Shown here: piece by piece, positions 1 through 14,800 of the stretch
Layout of the letters: each line of letters opens with the position of its first letter
Numbering within the stretch: position 1 is the first letter of the stretch
Assembly (NCBI GenBank): GCA_965116335.1
Contig: OZ220677.1
Location: forward strand, 1-64,000
Direction: 5' to 3'
DNA from: G963663315 sp965116335
Lineage (GTDB): Bacteria > Pseudomonadota > Gammaproteobacteria > Arenicellales > Poriferihabitantaceae
Length of the DNA stretch: 64,000 bases
Translations under genes and position numbers: made by a program
The notes under the pieces: generated by a model
The model's database searches: none
What the model saw: only the letters and a program-made list of their open reading frames with translations
Told to the model about the DNA's origin: nothing

Positions 1-3000
1 GTCAACGGTGATGAAATAGACGAACCGAATGAAACCATCATCCTGCGTCTGTCCTCACCGAGCAATGCCATGTTCACTGGCAGCGCAACCACTCTCGATG
101 GCACGGGCACCATCAACGATGATGACACCAAAGGCGTAACCATAGCGGGTGATCCATTGAGCATGGATGAGGCAGACAATACCGAAACGGAGAGTACGAC
201 CGAGAACCAGGACAGCTATACCGTAGTACTGGATAGTAAGCCAACCAACAATGTACAAATCAACCTCACTGCGCCGGACCTGGTGACCTTGAGCACATCC
301 AGCCTGACCTTCACGCCATCGAACTGGAACCAGGCACAAACGGTCACGGCCACTGCGGTGGATGACCCCATCGACAATGCGGGTAATGAACGCACGGGAC
401 ATATTACCCATGCGGTAGTAGCGGGTTCATCAGACTATGGCGGTGTCACGGTAGATCGTGTAGCAGTCACCGTAACCGATGACGATGAAGCCCCCACCGG
501 CATTACCCTGTCGGTAAACCCGAAAGAAATTGCAGAAGACGCAGACGAGACGAGTATTACTGTAACCGCTACGGTGAATGGCAGTACCCGCTATTCAGAT
601 GCCCAGACGGTGACCGTGACCATAGGTAAATCGACTGACAGCGCCGTATCCGGCACCGACTATACGCCAGTATCTACCTTGGAACTGGAGATTCCTGCTG
701 GCGATGCGAGTGTTTCCAAGTCCTTTGATCTGACTCCCACGGATGACAACCTGGACGAATTGGATGAAACGATCAGTGTCACTGGTTCATCCAGCAGTCT
801 GACCGTAGATGGAACCCACATCACGATTACTGATGACGATATACCGGAGATCAGCATGAGCGCAGGTACAGCCGTTACCGAAGGCACGGCGGCGAGCTTT
901 ACAGTCAATGCGGATATTGCGCCGGTTGCTGCTCTGACCGTCAATGTTGAGGTAGACACTACGGCAGGCTTCGCCGTAAACGGCACAACCGGCGCACAAA
1001 CCTTGACCTTCCGTGCCGGAAGGACCGATGAGACCTACACAGTCAATACCCAGGCTGATACGACTGATGAGGCAGATGGATCCGTTACCGTAACCGTACA
1101 GGCGGGTACGAATTACACGGTATCATCCAGCGATGACTCAGATAGTGTAGGCGTAAACGATGATGATGCCACCACAGTCACGCTGGCGCGGGCTAGTTCG
1201 GGTGGTATTGCCGAGAACTCCGGTACAGAGGATATTACCATTACGCTCGGCAGAGCATTGGTAGCGGGTGAGAGTGTCACGGTGCCGCTTGCGGTAACCG
1301 GCGCGACCGTATCGACCCACTATACGCTCGGTCTCAAGAGTGGTGGCGGTACAGGTGTATCGCTGGATACGACCTCACCGCACAGTGCCCAGGATCCGGC
1401 GGTAAAACTTGAGGGTGCCGGAGCACGGACGGCGACCCTGACACTGACCGCAGTTGCCAATACGGACCGCATCAGCCGCACGGTGGCGATTGCTTATGGT
1501 GCGAGTACTCGCGCCCCGTCATCGAGTGGCTTGTCCGGTGGTATCAGTACCAGTGGCACGGCCTCTATAGCGATACTGGATGATGATGCCCGGATCAGTG
1601 TTGCCAATGCCAGCGCTGCCGAGGGTAGCGCCGTAGTATTCACGGTGACTCTGCCCGACCCGGCGCCGAGTGGTGGTGTAACGATTGACTATTCAACGGC
1701 TAACGGGCGCGGCACTAATACAGATACTTACCAGGTCGCCACCAGCGCTGATTACACGGCGGCGGCAGATAATGCCACGCTCACGATTGCCGAAGGCGAT
1801 TCCAGTGGCACGATCAGTATACCGACCACACAGGACAGCACTTATGAAGGCGACCACTACTTCACGCTGACCCTGAATAGTACCAATACCTTCAATATCA
1901 GCACTACAGCCGGTTCCGCTACTGGCACGATTACCGATGCGGATGACACGCCGACCTTTGCCTTCTCCGCAGCCTCGACTATGCTTGACGAGGATGACGG
2001 TACTGCAACCCTGACCATAGAGAAGACCGGCACGACCCTGGTTGCCTCAACCGTGAGCTATGCAACTAAAGATGGCACGGCCACGGGTGGCAGCGACTTC
2101 ACCGCTATTACCAGTACAGACCTGACCTTTGCCGCCGGTGATGACAGCAAGGACATTACGGTCACGATCACCGATGACAATACAGATGAAACTACCGAAG
2201 CCTTCACCGTAGACCTGACTGCCGGCGCTCATGCAGCACTGGATGGTACAACCAGTCACAGCATCAGCATCACCGATAATGATGCGACTACGGTAACGCT
2301 GGGTGTCCCAACCGCTGCCATTGACGAGAATGCTGACACCAAAACCATCACCGTCACACTCGGTCGCGCCCTGACCGGCGATGAGACGCTGGATGTACCG
2401 TTTACCTTCGGGGGTACTGCTGCATTTGGTGACGATTACACACTGGCAGCGCCGAACTCGACCCCGACTGGCGTTAGCTACTCGAACCTTGCCAGTAGCA
2501 ATCTCGCAACCAGTCCGCCGACCATTGCCTTCTCCGGCGTAAGCGGTGCTGCGAGCAGCGCTACGGTCATCCTCACTGCCACCAGCGATGATATAGACGA
2601 AGGCGCAACTGAATCGGTCACGGTGGGACTCGGTACGCTCGACGAAGACTCTGGCGCGAACCTGCATGGCGGCGCATCCGGTTCTGGCACTTCAACCTTC
2701 AATATCACGGATGATGATGCCACGCCGACCGCAACACTTGCCTTGTCGCCTGCCTCCATTGACGAGGACGGTGGGGCGACCAGTGGACGGAGTACGGTGA
2801 CTGCCACCTTGAGCGGTGCATCGAGCCAGGCGGTGACGCTGACGGTAGCTGGCGCGGCGGTATCTCCTGCGGTTGCGGGTGACTTCACACTCAGTGGCAC
2901 GACTCTGACCATTGCAGCCGGAGCCACCACCAGCACCGGCACGGTGACGATTACGGCGGTAGACAATACGGTAGATGCACTGGACAAGACGGTGACTGTT

Positions 3001-5880
3001 TCGGCTACTGCGAGCGGTGGTGGGGTAGCCAACCCGGACAGTGTGACGTTGACGATTACGGATGACGATGTACCTGAATTGAGCATTAGCGCAGGTTCGG
3101 CAGTGACCGAGGGCACGGCGGCGAGCTTTACAGTCAATGCGAATATTGCGCCGGTTGCTGATCTGACCGTGAATGTGGATGTGGTAGATGCTACGGCTGG
3201 TTTCGTCGCAAGCGGTACAACCGGCGCACAAACCTTGACCTTCCGCGCCGAACGAAGAAGTGAGACCTATACAGTCAACACTCAGACTGATACGACTGAT
3301 GAGGCAGATGGATCCGTTACCGTAACGGTCAAGGCGGGTACGAATTACACGGTGGATTCGAGCAACGATGAAGCGAGTGTAGCGGTCAACGATAATGATC
3401 CCACTACCGTCACGCTGGCACGCGCCGATTCTGGCGGTATTGCCGAGAACGCCGGTACAGAAGACATTACTATCACGCTCGGCAGGGCATTGGTAGCGGG
3501 TGAGAGTGTGACGGTGCCGCTTGCGGTAACCGGCGCGACCGTATCGGACCATTACAGTCTTGCGCTCAAGGGCGATGGTGGCACCGGGGTTACGCTGGAT
3601 ACAACCTCACCGCACAGCGCCCAGCACCCGGCGGTTAAACTATCTGGTGCCGAAGCGAAAACCGCGACCCTGACGCTGACCGCTGTTGCCAATAGCGACC
3701 GTATCAGTCGCACGGTGGCGATTGCTTATGGTACGAGTACCCGTGCCCCGTCATCGAGTGGCTTGTCCGGTGGTATCAGTACCAGTGGCACGGCTTCTGT
3801 ACTGATACTGGATGATGATGCCCAGATTAGTGTCACGGCTGCCAGTGCTGCCGAGGGTAGCGATGTGGACTTCACCGTGACCCTGCCCGACCCGGCACCG
3901 AGTGGTGGCGTGACCATTGACTACTCGACTTCTGACGGTCGCGGCAACAATGCAGATACCTACCAGGTTGCCACCAGCGCTGATTACACGGCGGCTGCGG
4001 ATAATGCCACGCTCACCATCGCCGAAGGCGATTCCAGTGGCACGATCAGCATACCCACTACACAAGACACGACTTACGAGGGCGACCACTACTTCACGCT
4101 GACGCTGGACGATACCAATACCTTCAATATCAGCACTACAGCCGGTTCCGCTACTGGCACGATTACCGATGCGGCAGATACGCCGACCTTCGCCTTCTCC
4201 GCAGCCTCCACTGATGCTGATGAAAACATTGGAACGGTAACCCTGACCGTACGCAAGACCGGCACGACCCTGGTTGCCTCAACGGTGAGCTATGCAACTA
4301 AAGATGGCACCGCCACCGGTGGCAGTGACTTCACGGCGATTGCCAGTACAGAACTTGACTTTGCCCACGATGATACCAGCCAGGCCATTACGGTCACGAT
4401 CACCGATGACACTACAGACGAAGCCACCGAAGCGTTTACCGTAGACCTGACTGCCGGTTCTCATGCCAAACTGGGTAGTACAAACAGGCACAGCATCAGC
4501 ATCACCGATAATGATGCAACTACGGTAACGCTGGGTGTCCCAACCACTGCTATTGACGAGAATGCGGGCACTAAAACCATCACGGTCACGCTCGGTCGCA
4601 CCCTGACCGGCGATGAGACGCTGGATGTACCGCTTACCTTTGCGGGTACGGCTGCATTTGGCACAGATTACACACTGGCGGAGCCGAACTCGACTCCGAC
4701 CGGCGTTAGCTACTCGAATCTTGCCAGTAGCAATCTCACGGACAGCCCGCCGACGATTGCCTTCTCCGGCGTAAGCGGTGCTGCGAGTAGCGCTACGGTC
4801 ATTCTCACGGCTACGGCGGATACGACAGATGAAGGCGCAACTGAATCGGTCACGGTAGGACTCGGTACGCTCAATGCCAATTCCGGCGCGAACCTGCATG
4901 GTGGTGCCTCCGGTTCGGGTACAGCGACCTTCAATATCACGGATGATGATGCCAAGCCAACCGTCACGCTGGCCTTGTCGTCTGCATCCATTGACGAGGA
5001 CGGCGGAGTGACCACGGTGACTGCGACCCTGTCTCACCCATCGAGCCAGGCGGTGACGCTGGCGGTAGCTGGCGCGGCGGTATCTCCTGCGGTTTCGGGT
5101 GACTTCACACTCAGTGGCACGACTCTGACCATTGCTGCCGGAGCCACCGATAGCACGGGCACGGTCACTATCACGGCGGAAGACAATGAGGTAGACACAG
5201 CCAACAAGACGGTCACGGTCTCGGCGACCGCGACCGGCGGTAATGGCGTTTCCTCTCCAGAAAGTGTGACCCTGACCATTACCGATGACGACACGCGCGG
5301 CGTAACCATAGCGGGCGACCCCTTGAGCATGGAAGAGGTGGACAATACCGAAACGGAGAATACGACCGAGAATCAGGACAGCTATACAGTAGAGCTCACC
5401 AGCAAGCCGACAGATGATGTACAAATCAACCTGACTGCGCCGGGTATGGTGACCTTGAGCCCGACTTCGCTGACCTTCACGCCATCGAACTGGGATGTGG
5501 CACAGACGGTTACCGCCACGGCCGTGGACGACGACACGGACAATGCCGGGGATGCCCGCACCGGTAATATCACCCATGCGGTGGTTGCGGGTTCATCGGA
5601 CTACACCGGAGTCACGGCGGACAATGTAGCGGTCACGGTCAACGATGACGATGGCGCACCCACCCTCTCCATTGATGCGCCAACCGTTACCGAAGGCGAC
5701 AGTGGCAGCAAGACCCTGACCTTCAAGGTCACCCTCACACCGGCCAGTGGCAAGGCGGTCAGTGTAGGTTACGCTGATACAACTGATGGCACCGCCACCT
5801 CTGCCACCGACTATGCCGCGATCTCATCGGGCACATTGAACTTCACCGCCAGAGATACCGAGAAGACGGTAGCAGTCACA
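1..5880 (+). repeat. 5,880-bp in-frame tandem repeat, copy 1
   Basis: Bases 1-5880 recur at 5881-11760. Line-by-line comparison found no difference. The period is exactly 1,960 codons, so copies can be gained or lost without breaking the frame. Copy 1 may itself begin upstream, since the window edge is arbitrary. Confidence 0.93.
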
Positions 5881-8800
5881 GTCAACGGTGATGAAATAGA
5901 CGAACCGAATGAAACCATCATCCTGCGTCTGTCCTCACCGAGCAATGCCATGTTCACTGGCAGCGCAACCACTCTCGATGGCACGGGCACCATCAACGAT
6001 GATGACACCAAAGGCGTAACCATAGCGGGTGATCCATTGAGCATGGATGAGGCAGACAATACCGAAACGGAGAGTACGACCGAGAACCAGGACAGCTATA
6101 CCGTAGTACTGGATAGTAAGCCAACCAACAATGTACAAATCAACCTCACTGCGCCGGACCTGGTGACCTTGAGCACATCCAGCCTGACCTTCACGCCATC
6201 GAACTGGAACCAGGCACAAACGGTCACGGCCACTGCGGTGGATGACCCCATCGACAATGCGGGTAATGAACGCACGGGACATATTACCCATGCGGTAGTA
6301 GCGGGTTCATCAGACTATGGCGGTGTCACGGTAGATCGTGTAGCAGTCACCGTAACCGATGACGATGAAGCCCCCACCGGCATTACCCTGTCGGTAAACC
6401 CGAAAGAAATTGCAGAAGACGCAGACGAGACGAGTATTACTGTAACCGCTACGGTGAATGGCAGTACCCGCTATTCAGATGCCCAGACGGTGACCGTGAC
6501 CATAGGTAAATCGACTGACAGCGCCGTATCCGGCACCGACTATACGCCAGTATCTACCTTGGAACTGGAGATTCCTGCTGGCGATGCGAGTGTTTCCAAG
6601 TCCTTTGATCTGACTCCCACGGATGACAACCTGGACGAATTGGATGAAACGATCAGTGTCACTGGTTCATCCAGCAGTCTGACCGTAGATGGAACCCACA
6701 TCACGATTACTGATGACGATATACCGGAGATCAGCATGAGCGCAGGTACAGCCGTTACCGAAGGCACGGCGGCGAGCTTTACAGTCAATGCGGATATTGC
6801 GCCGGTTGCTGCTCTGACCGTCAATGTTGAGGTAGACACTACGGCAGGCTTCGCCGTAAACGGCACAACCGGCGCACAAACCTTGACCTTCCGTGCCGGA
6901 AGGACCGATGAGACCTACACAGTCAATACCCAGGCTGATACGACTGATGAGGCAGATGGATCCGTTACCGTAACCGTACAGGCGGGTACGAATTACACGG
7001 TATCATCCAGCGATGACTCAGATAGTGTAGGCGTAAACGATGATGATGCCACCACAGTCACGCTGGCGCGGGCTAGTTCGGGTGGTATTGCCGAGAACTC
7101 CGGTACAGAGGATATTACCATTACGCTCGGCAGAGCATTGGTAGCGGGTGAGAGTGTCACGGTGCCGCTTGCGGTAACCGGCGCGACCGTATCGACCCAC
7201 TATACGCTCGGTCTCAAGAGTGGTGGCGGTACAGGTGTATCGCTGGATACGACCTCACCGCACAGTGCCCAGGATCCGGCGGTAAAACTTGAGGGTGCCG
7301 GAGCACGGACGGCGACCCTGACACTGACCGCAGTTGCCAATACGGACCGCATCAGCCGCACGGTGGCGATTGCTTATGGTGCGAGTACTCGCGCCCCGTC
7401 ATCGAGTGGCTTGTCCGGTGGTATCAGTACCAGTGGCACGGCCTCTATAGCGATACTGGATGATGATGCCCGGATCAGTGTTGCCAATGCCAGCGCTGCC
7501 GAGGGTAGCGCCGTAGTATTCACGGTGACTCTGCCCGACCCGGCGCCGAGTGGTGGTGTAACGATTGACTATTCAACGGCTAACGGGCGCGGCACTAATA
7601 CAGATACTTACCAGGTCGCCACCAGCGCTGATTACACGGCGGCGGCAGATAATGCCACGCTCACGATTGCCGAAGGCGATTCCAGTGGCACGATCAGTAT
7701 ACCGACCACACAGGACAGCACTTATGAAGGCGACCACTACTTCACGCTGACCCTGAATAGTACCAATACCTTCAATATCAGCACTACAGCCGGTTCCGCT
7801 ACTGGCACGATTACCGATGCGGATGACACGCCGACCTTTGCCTTCTCCGCAGCCTCGACTATGCTTGACGAGGATGACGGTACTGCAACCCTGACCATAG
7901 AGAAGACCGGCACGACCCTGGTTGCCTCAACCGTGAGCTATGCAACTAAAGATGGCACGGCCACGGGTGGCAGCGACTTCACCGCTATTACCAGTACAGA
8001 CCTGACCTTTGCCGCCGGTGATGACAGCAAGGACATTACGGTCACGATCACCGATGACAATACAGATGAAACTACCGAAGCCTTCACCGTAGACCTGACT
8101 GCCGGCGCTCATGCAGCACTGGATGGTACAACCAGTCACAGCATCAGCATCACCGATAATGATGCGACTACGGTAACGCTGGGTGTCCCAACCGCTGCCA
8201 TTGACGAGAATGCTGACACCAAAACCATCACCGTCACACTCGGTCGCGCCCTGACCGGCGATGAGACGCTGGATGTACCGTTTACCTTCGGGGGTACTGC
8301 TGCATTTGGTGACGATTACACACTGGCAGCGCCGAACTCGACCCCGACTGGCGTTAGCTACTCGAACCTTGCCAGTAGCAATCTCGCAACCAGTCCGCCG
8401 ACCATTGCCTTCTCCGGCGTAAGCGGTGCTGCGAGCAGCGCTACGGTCATCCTCACTGCCACCAGCGATGATATAGACGAAGGCGCAACTGAATCGGTCA
8501 CGGTGGGACTCGGTACGCTCGACGAAGACTCTGGCGCGAACCTGCATGGCGGCGCATCCGGTTCTGGCACTTCAACCTTCAATATCACGGATGATGATGC
8601 CACGCCGACCGCAACACTTGCCTTGTCGCCTGCCTCCATTGACGAGGACGGTGGGGCGACCAGTGGACGGAGTACGGTGACTGCCACCTTGAGCGGTGCA
8701 TCGAGCCAGGCGGTGACGCTGACGGTAGCTGGCGCGGCGGTATCTCCTGCGGTTGCGGGTGACTTCACACTCAGTGGCACGACTCTGACCATTGCAGCCG

Positions 8801-11800
8801 GAGCCACCACCAGCACCGGCACGGTGACGATTACGGCGGTAGACAATACGGTAGATGCACTGGACAAGACGGTGACTGTTTCGGCTACTGCGAGCGGTGG
8901 TGGGGTAGCCAACCCGGACAGTGTGACGTTGACGATTACGGATGACGATGTACCTGAATTGAGCATTAGCGCAGGTTCGGCAGTGACCGAGGGCACGGCG
9001 GCGAGCTTTACAGTCAATGCGAATATTGCGCCGGTTGCTGATCTGACCGTGAATGTGGATGTGGTAGATGCTACGGCTGGTTTCGTCGCAAGCGGTACAA
9101 CCGGCGCACAAACCTTGACCTTCCGCGCCGAACGAAGAAGTGAGACCTATACAGTCAACACTCAGACTGATACGACTGATGAGGCAGATGGATCCGTTAC
9201 CGTAACGGTCAAGGCGGGTACGAATTACACGGTGGATTCGAGCAACGATGAAGCGAGTGTAGCGGTCAACGATAATGATCCCACTACCGTCACGCTGGCA
9301 CGCGCCGATTCTGGCGGTATTGCCGAGAACGCCGGTACAGAAGACATTACTATCACGCTCGGCAGGGCATTGGTAGCGGGTGAGAGTGTGACGGTGCCGC
9401 TTGCGGTAACCGGCGCGACCGTATCGGACCATTACAGTCTTGCGCTCAAGGGCGATGGTGGCACCGGGGTTACGCTGGATACAACCTCACCGCACAGCGC
9501 CCAGCACCCGGCGGTTAAACTATCTGGTGCCGAAGCGAAAACCGCGACCCTGACGCTGACCGCTGTTGCCAATAGCGACCGTATCAGTCGCACGGTGGCG
9601 ATTGCTTATGGTACGAGTACCCGTGCCCCGTCATCGAGTGGCTTGTCCGGTGGTATCAGTACCAGTGGCACGGCTTCTGTACTGATACTGGATGATGATG
9701 CCCAGATTAGTGTCACGGCTGCCAGTGCTGCCGAGGGTAGCGATGTGGACTTCACCGTGACCCTGCCCGACCCGGCACCGAGTGGTGGCGTGACCATTGA
9801 CTACTCGACTTCTGACGGTCGCGGCAACAATGCAGATACCTACCAGGTTGCCACCAGCGCTGATTACACGGCGGCTGCGGATAATGCCACGCTCACCATC
9901 GCCGAAGGCGATTCCAGTGGCACGATCAGCATACCCACTACACAAGACACGACTTACGAGGGCGACCACTACTTCACGCTGACGCTGGACGATACCAATA
10001 CCTTCAATATCAGCACTACAGCCGGTTCCGCTACTGGCACGATTACCGATGCGGCAGATACGCCGACCTTCGCCTTCTCCGCAGCCTCCACTGATGCTGA
10101 TGAAAACATTGGAACGGTAACCCTGACCGTACGCAAGACCGGCACGACCCTGGTTGCCTCAACGGTGAGCTATGCAACTAAAGATGGCACCGCCACCGGT
10201 GGCAGTGACTTCACGGCGATTGCCAGTACAGAACTTGACTTTGCCCACGATGATACCAGCCAGGCCATTACGGTCACGATCACCGATGACACTACAGACG
10301 AAGCCACCGAAGCGTTTACCGTAGACCTGACTGCCGGTTCTCATGCCAAACTGGGTAGTACAAACAGGCACAGCATCAGCATCACCGATAATGATGCAAC
10401 TACGGTAACGCTGGGTGTCCCAACCACTGCTATTGACGAGAATGCGGGCACTAAAACCATCACGGTCACGCTCGGTCGCACCCTGACCGGCGATGAGACG
10501 CTGGATGTACCGCTTACCTTTGCGGGTACGGCTGCATTTGGCACAGATTACACACTGGCGGAGCCGAACTCGACTCCGACCGGCGTTAGCTACTCGAATC
10601 TTGCCAGTAGCAATCTCACGGACAGCCCGCCGACGATTGCCTTCTCCGGCGTAAGCGGTGCTGCGAGTAGCGCTACGGTCATTCTCACGGCTACGGCGGA
10701 TACGACAGATGAAGGCGCAACTGAATCGGTCACGGTAGGACTCGGTACGCTCAATGCCAATTCCGGCGCGAACCTGCATGGTGGTGCCTCCGGTTCGGGT
10801 ACAGCGACCTTCAATATCACGGATGATGATGCCAAGCCAACCGTCACGCTGGCCTTGTCGTCTGCATCCATTGACGAGGACGGCGGAGTGACCACGGTGA
10901 CTGCGACCCTGTCTCACCCATCGAGCCAGGCGGTGACGCTGGCGGTAGCTGGCGCGGCGGTATCTCCTGCGGTTTCGGGTGACTTCACACTCAGTGGCAC
11001 GACTCTGACCATTGCTGCCGGAGCCACCGATAGCACGGGCACGGTCACTATCACGGCGGAAGACAATGAGGTAGACACAGCCAACAAGACGGTCACGGTC
11101 TCGGCGACCGCGACCGGCGGTAATGGCGTTTCCTCTCCAGAAAGTGTGACCCTGACCATTACCGATGACGACACGCGCGGCGTAACCATAGCGGGCGACC
11201 CCTTGAGCATGGAAGAGGTGGACAATACCGAAACGGAGAATACGACCGAGAATCAGGACAGCTATACAGTAGAGCTCACCAGCAAGCCGACAGATGATGT
11301 ACAAATCAACCTGACTGCGCCGGGTATGGTGACCTTGAGCCCGACTTCGCTGACCTTCACGCCATCGAACTGGGATGTGGCACAGACGGTTACCGCCACG
11401 GCCGTGGACGACGACACGGACAATGCCGGGGATGCCCGCACCGGTAATATCACCCATGCGGTGGTTGCGGGTTCATCGGACTACACCGGAGTCACGGCGG
11501 ACAATGTAGCGGTCACGGTCAACGATGACGATGGCGCACCCACCCTCTCCATTGATGCGCCAACCGTTACCGAAGGCGACAGTGGCAGCAAGACCCTGAC
11601 CTTCAAGGTCACCCTCACACCGGCCAGTGGCAAGGCGGTCAGTGTAGGTTACGCTGATACAACTGATGGCACCGCCACCTCTGCCACCGACTATGCCGCG
11701 ATCTCATCGGGCACATTGAACTTCACCGCCAGAGATACCGAGAAGACGGTAGCAGTCACAGTCAACGGTGATGAAATAGACGAACCGAATGAAACCATCA

Positions 11801-14800
11801 TCCTGCGTCTGTCCTCACCGAGCAATGCCATGTTCACTGGCAGCGCAACCACTCTCGATGGCACGGGCACCATCAACGATGATGACACCAAAGGCGTAAC
11901 CATAGCGGGTGATCCATTGAGCATGGATGAGGCAGACAATACCGAAACGGAGAGTACGACCGAGAACCAGGACAGCTATACCGTAGTACTGGATAGTAAG
12001 CCAACCAACAATGTACAAATCAACCTCACTGCGCCGGACCTGGTGACCTTGAGCACATCCAGCCTGACCTTCACGCCATCGAACTGGAACCAGGCACAAA
12101 CGGTCACGGCCACTGCGGTGGATGACCCCATCGACAATGCGGGTAATGAACGCACGGGACATATTACCCATGCGGTAGTAGCGGGTTCATCAGACTATGG
12201 CGGTGTCACGGTAGATCGTGTAGCAGTCACCGTAACCGATGACGATGAAGCCCCCACCGGCATTACCCTGTCGGTAAACCCGAAAGAAATTGCAGAAGAC
12301 GCAGACGAGACGAGTATTACTGTAACCGCTACGGTGAATGGCAGTACCCGCTATTCAGATGCCCAGACGGTGACCGTGACCATAGGTAAATCGACTGACA
12401 GCGCCGTATCCGGCACCGACTATACGCCAGTATCTACCTTGGAACTGGAGATTCCTGCTGGCGATGCGAGTGTTTCCAAGTCCTTTGATCTGACTCCCAC
12501 GGATGACAACCTGGACGAATTGGATGAAACGATCAGTGTCACTGGTTCATCCAGCAGTCTGACCGTAGATGGAACCCACATCACGATTACTGATGACGAT
12601 ATACCGGAGATCAGCATGAGCGCAGGTACAGCCGTTACCGAAGGCACGGCGGCGAGCTTTACAGTCAATGCGGATATTGCGCCGGTTGCTGCTCTGACCG
12701 TCAATGTTGAGGTAGACACTACGGCAGGCTTCGCCGTAAACGGCACAACCGGCGCACAAACCTTGACCTTCCGTGCCGGAAGGACCGATGAGACCTACAC
12801 AGTCAATACCCAGGCTGATACGACTGATGAGGCAGATGGATCCGTTACCGTAACCGTACAGGCGGGTACGAATTACACGGTATCATCCAGCGATGACTCA
12901 GATAGTGTAGGCGTAAACGATGATGATGCCACCACAGTCACGCTGGCGCGGGCTAGTTCGGGTGGTATTGCCGAGAACTCCGGTACAGAGGATATTACCA
13001 TTACGCTCGGCAGAGCATTGGTAGCGGGTGAGAGTGTCACGGTGCCGCTTGCGGTAACTGGCGCGACCGTATCGACCCACTATACGCTCGGTCTCAAGAG
13101 TGGTGGCGGTACAGGTGTATCGCTGGATACGACCTCACCGCACAGTGCCCAGGATCCGGCGGTAAAACTTGAGGGTGCCGGAGCACGGACGGCGACCCTG
13201 ACACTGACCGCAGTTGCCAATACGGACCGCATCAGCCGCACGGTGGCGATTGCTTATGGTGCGAGTACTCGCGCCCCGTCATCGAGTGGCTTGTCCGGTG
13301 GTATCAGTACCAGTGGCACGGCCTCTATAGCGATACTGGATGATGATGCCCGGATCAGTGTTGCCAATGCCAGCGCTGCCGAGGGTAGCGCCGTAGTATT
13401 CACGGTGACTCTGCCCGACCCGGCGCCGAGTGGTGGCGTGACCATTGACTACTCAACGGCTAACGGGCGCGGCACTAATACAGATACCTACCAGGTCGCC
13501 ACCAGTGCTGATTACACGGCGGCGGCAGAGAACGCATCCATCACCATTGCCGAGAACGGGCGCAGTGGCACGATCAGCATAGCCACCACACAAGACACGA
13601 CTTACGAAGGCGATCACTACTTTACGCTGACACTGGACCGTACCAATACCTTCAACATCAGCACTACAGCCGGTTCCGCCATTGGCACGATTACCGATGC
13701 GGATGACACGCCGACCTTCGCCTTCTCTGCCGCATCGACTATGCTTGACGAGGATGACGGCAGCGCAACCCTGCGCGTACAACGAACCGGCGATACCGAA
13801 GTGCCAGCCACCATTCGCTATGTCACGGCAAATGGCACGGCCACGGGTGGTAGTGACTTTACTGCCATTGCCAGTACCAACCTCGCCTTTACATCGGCGC
13901 AATCGAGCAGGACTTTCACCGTGAGTATCACGGATGACAGTGATGATGAGCCAGCGGAAAACTTCAGTGTCAATCTGAGCGCCGTCTCCCACGCTACCAT
14001 TGGTTCCCGGGCGAGTCATACTGTCAATATCACAGATAACGATGCCACCACGGTGGCGCTGGACGCTCCCGCTGGCGACATCATCGAGAAGAACGGCGGC
14101 AAGGTCATCACCGTGACGCTGGGCCGTGCTCTGCAAGGTGACGAAGCGTTGGCTGTGCCGCTCACCTTCGGTGGCGCAGCGGCGTTCGGCGAGGATTACA
14201 CACTGGCGGCGCCGAACACGACTCCGACCGGCGTTACTTATTCGAACCTGGCGAGTACCAATCTTACGGACAGCCCGCCGACCATCCATTTCTCTGGTGT
14301 CAATAACGCCGCGCATGAGGCGACACTGACTCTCACTGCGGTTTCCGACGTGATTGACGAAAACGGCTCTGAGCCGGTCACGGTGGGACTCGGTACGCTC
14401 AATGCCAATTCCGGCACGAATCTCGATGGTGGCGCATCCGGCTCCGGCAGCGCGAGCTTCAACATTACCGATGATGATGCCACTCCGGGTGGTATTTCTC
14501 TGAGTGTTGATACTGACTCTACTACCAGTGGCAGCCAGACCCACCTCGGCGAGGACGCTGGCAAGACATCGATCAAGGTGACGGCGACGGTGAATGGCGG
14601 CACCGCATATCAAGACGATAAAACCGTCGAAATCACGGTCGGTACGAGCAGCGACAGTGCCACCGAAGGGGATGACTATGCGACCATTGGGCAACTGACT
14701 CTGACCATTCCGGCGGGTGGGGTAACGCGCGAATTGAGCTTCGACCTGACCCCCACCGATGATGACGTTGACGAGGGCGATGAGATTATCCGGATCACAG

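Noticed and set aside
4279..5577. Long minus-strand open frame (432 codons) inside the giant gene, repeated at 10159, and a 494-codon frame at 13453-14937
   Set aside because: They lie opposite a strongly supported repeat gene. Products are Arg/Gly/Ile-rich with no family motif. They recur only because the repeat recurs.
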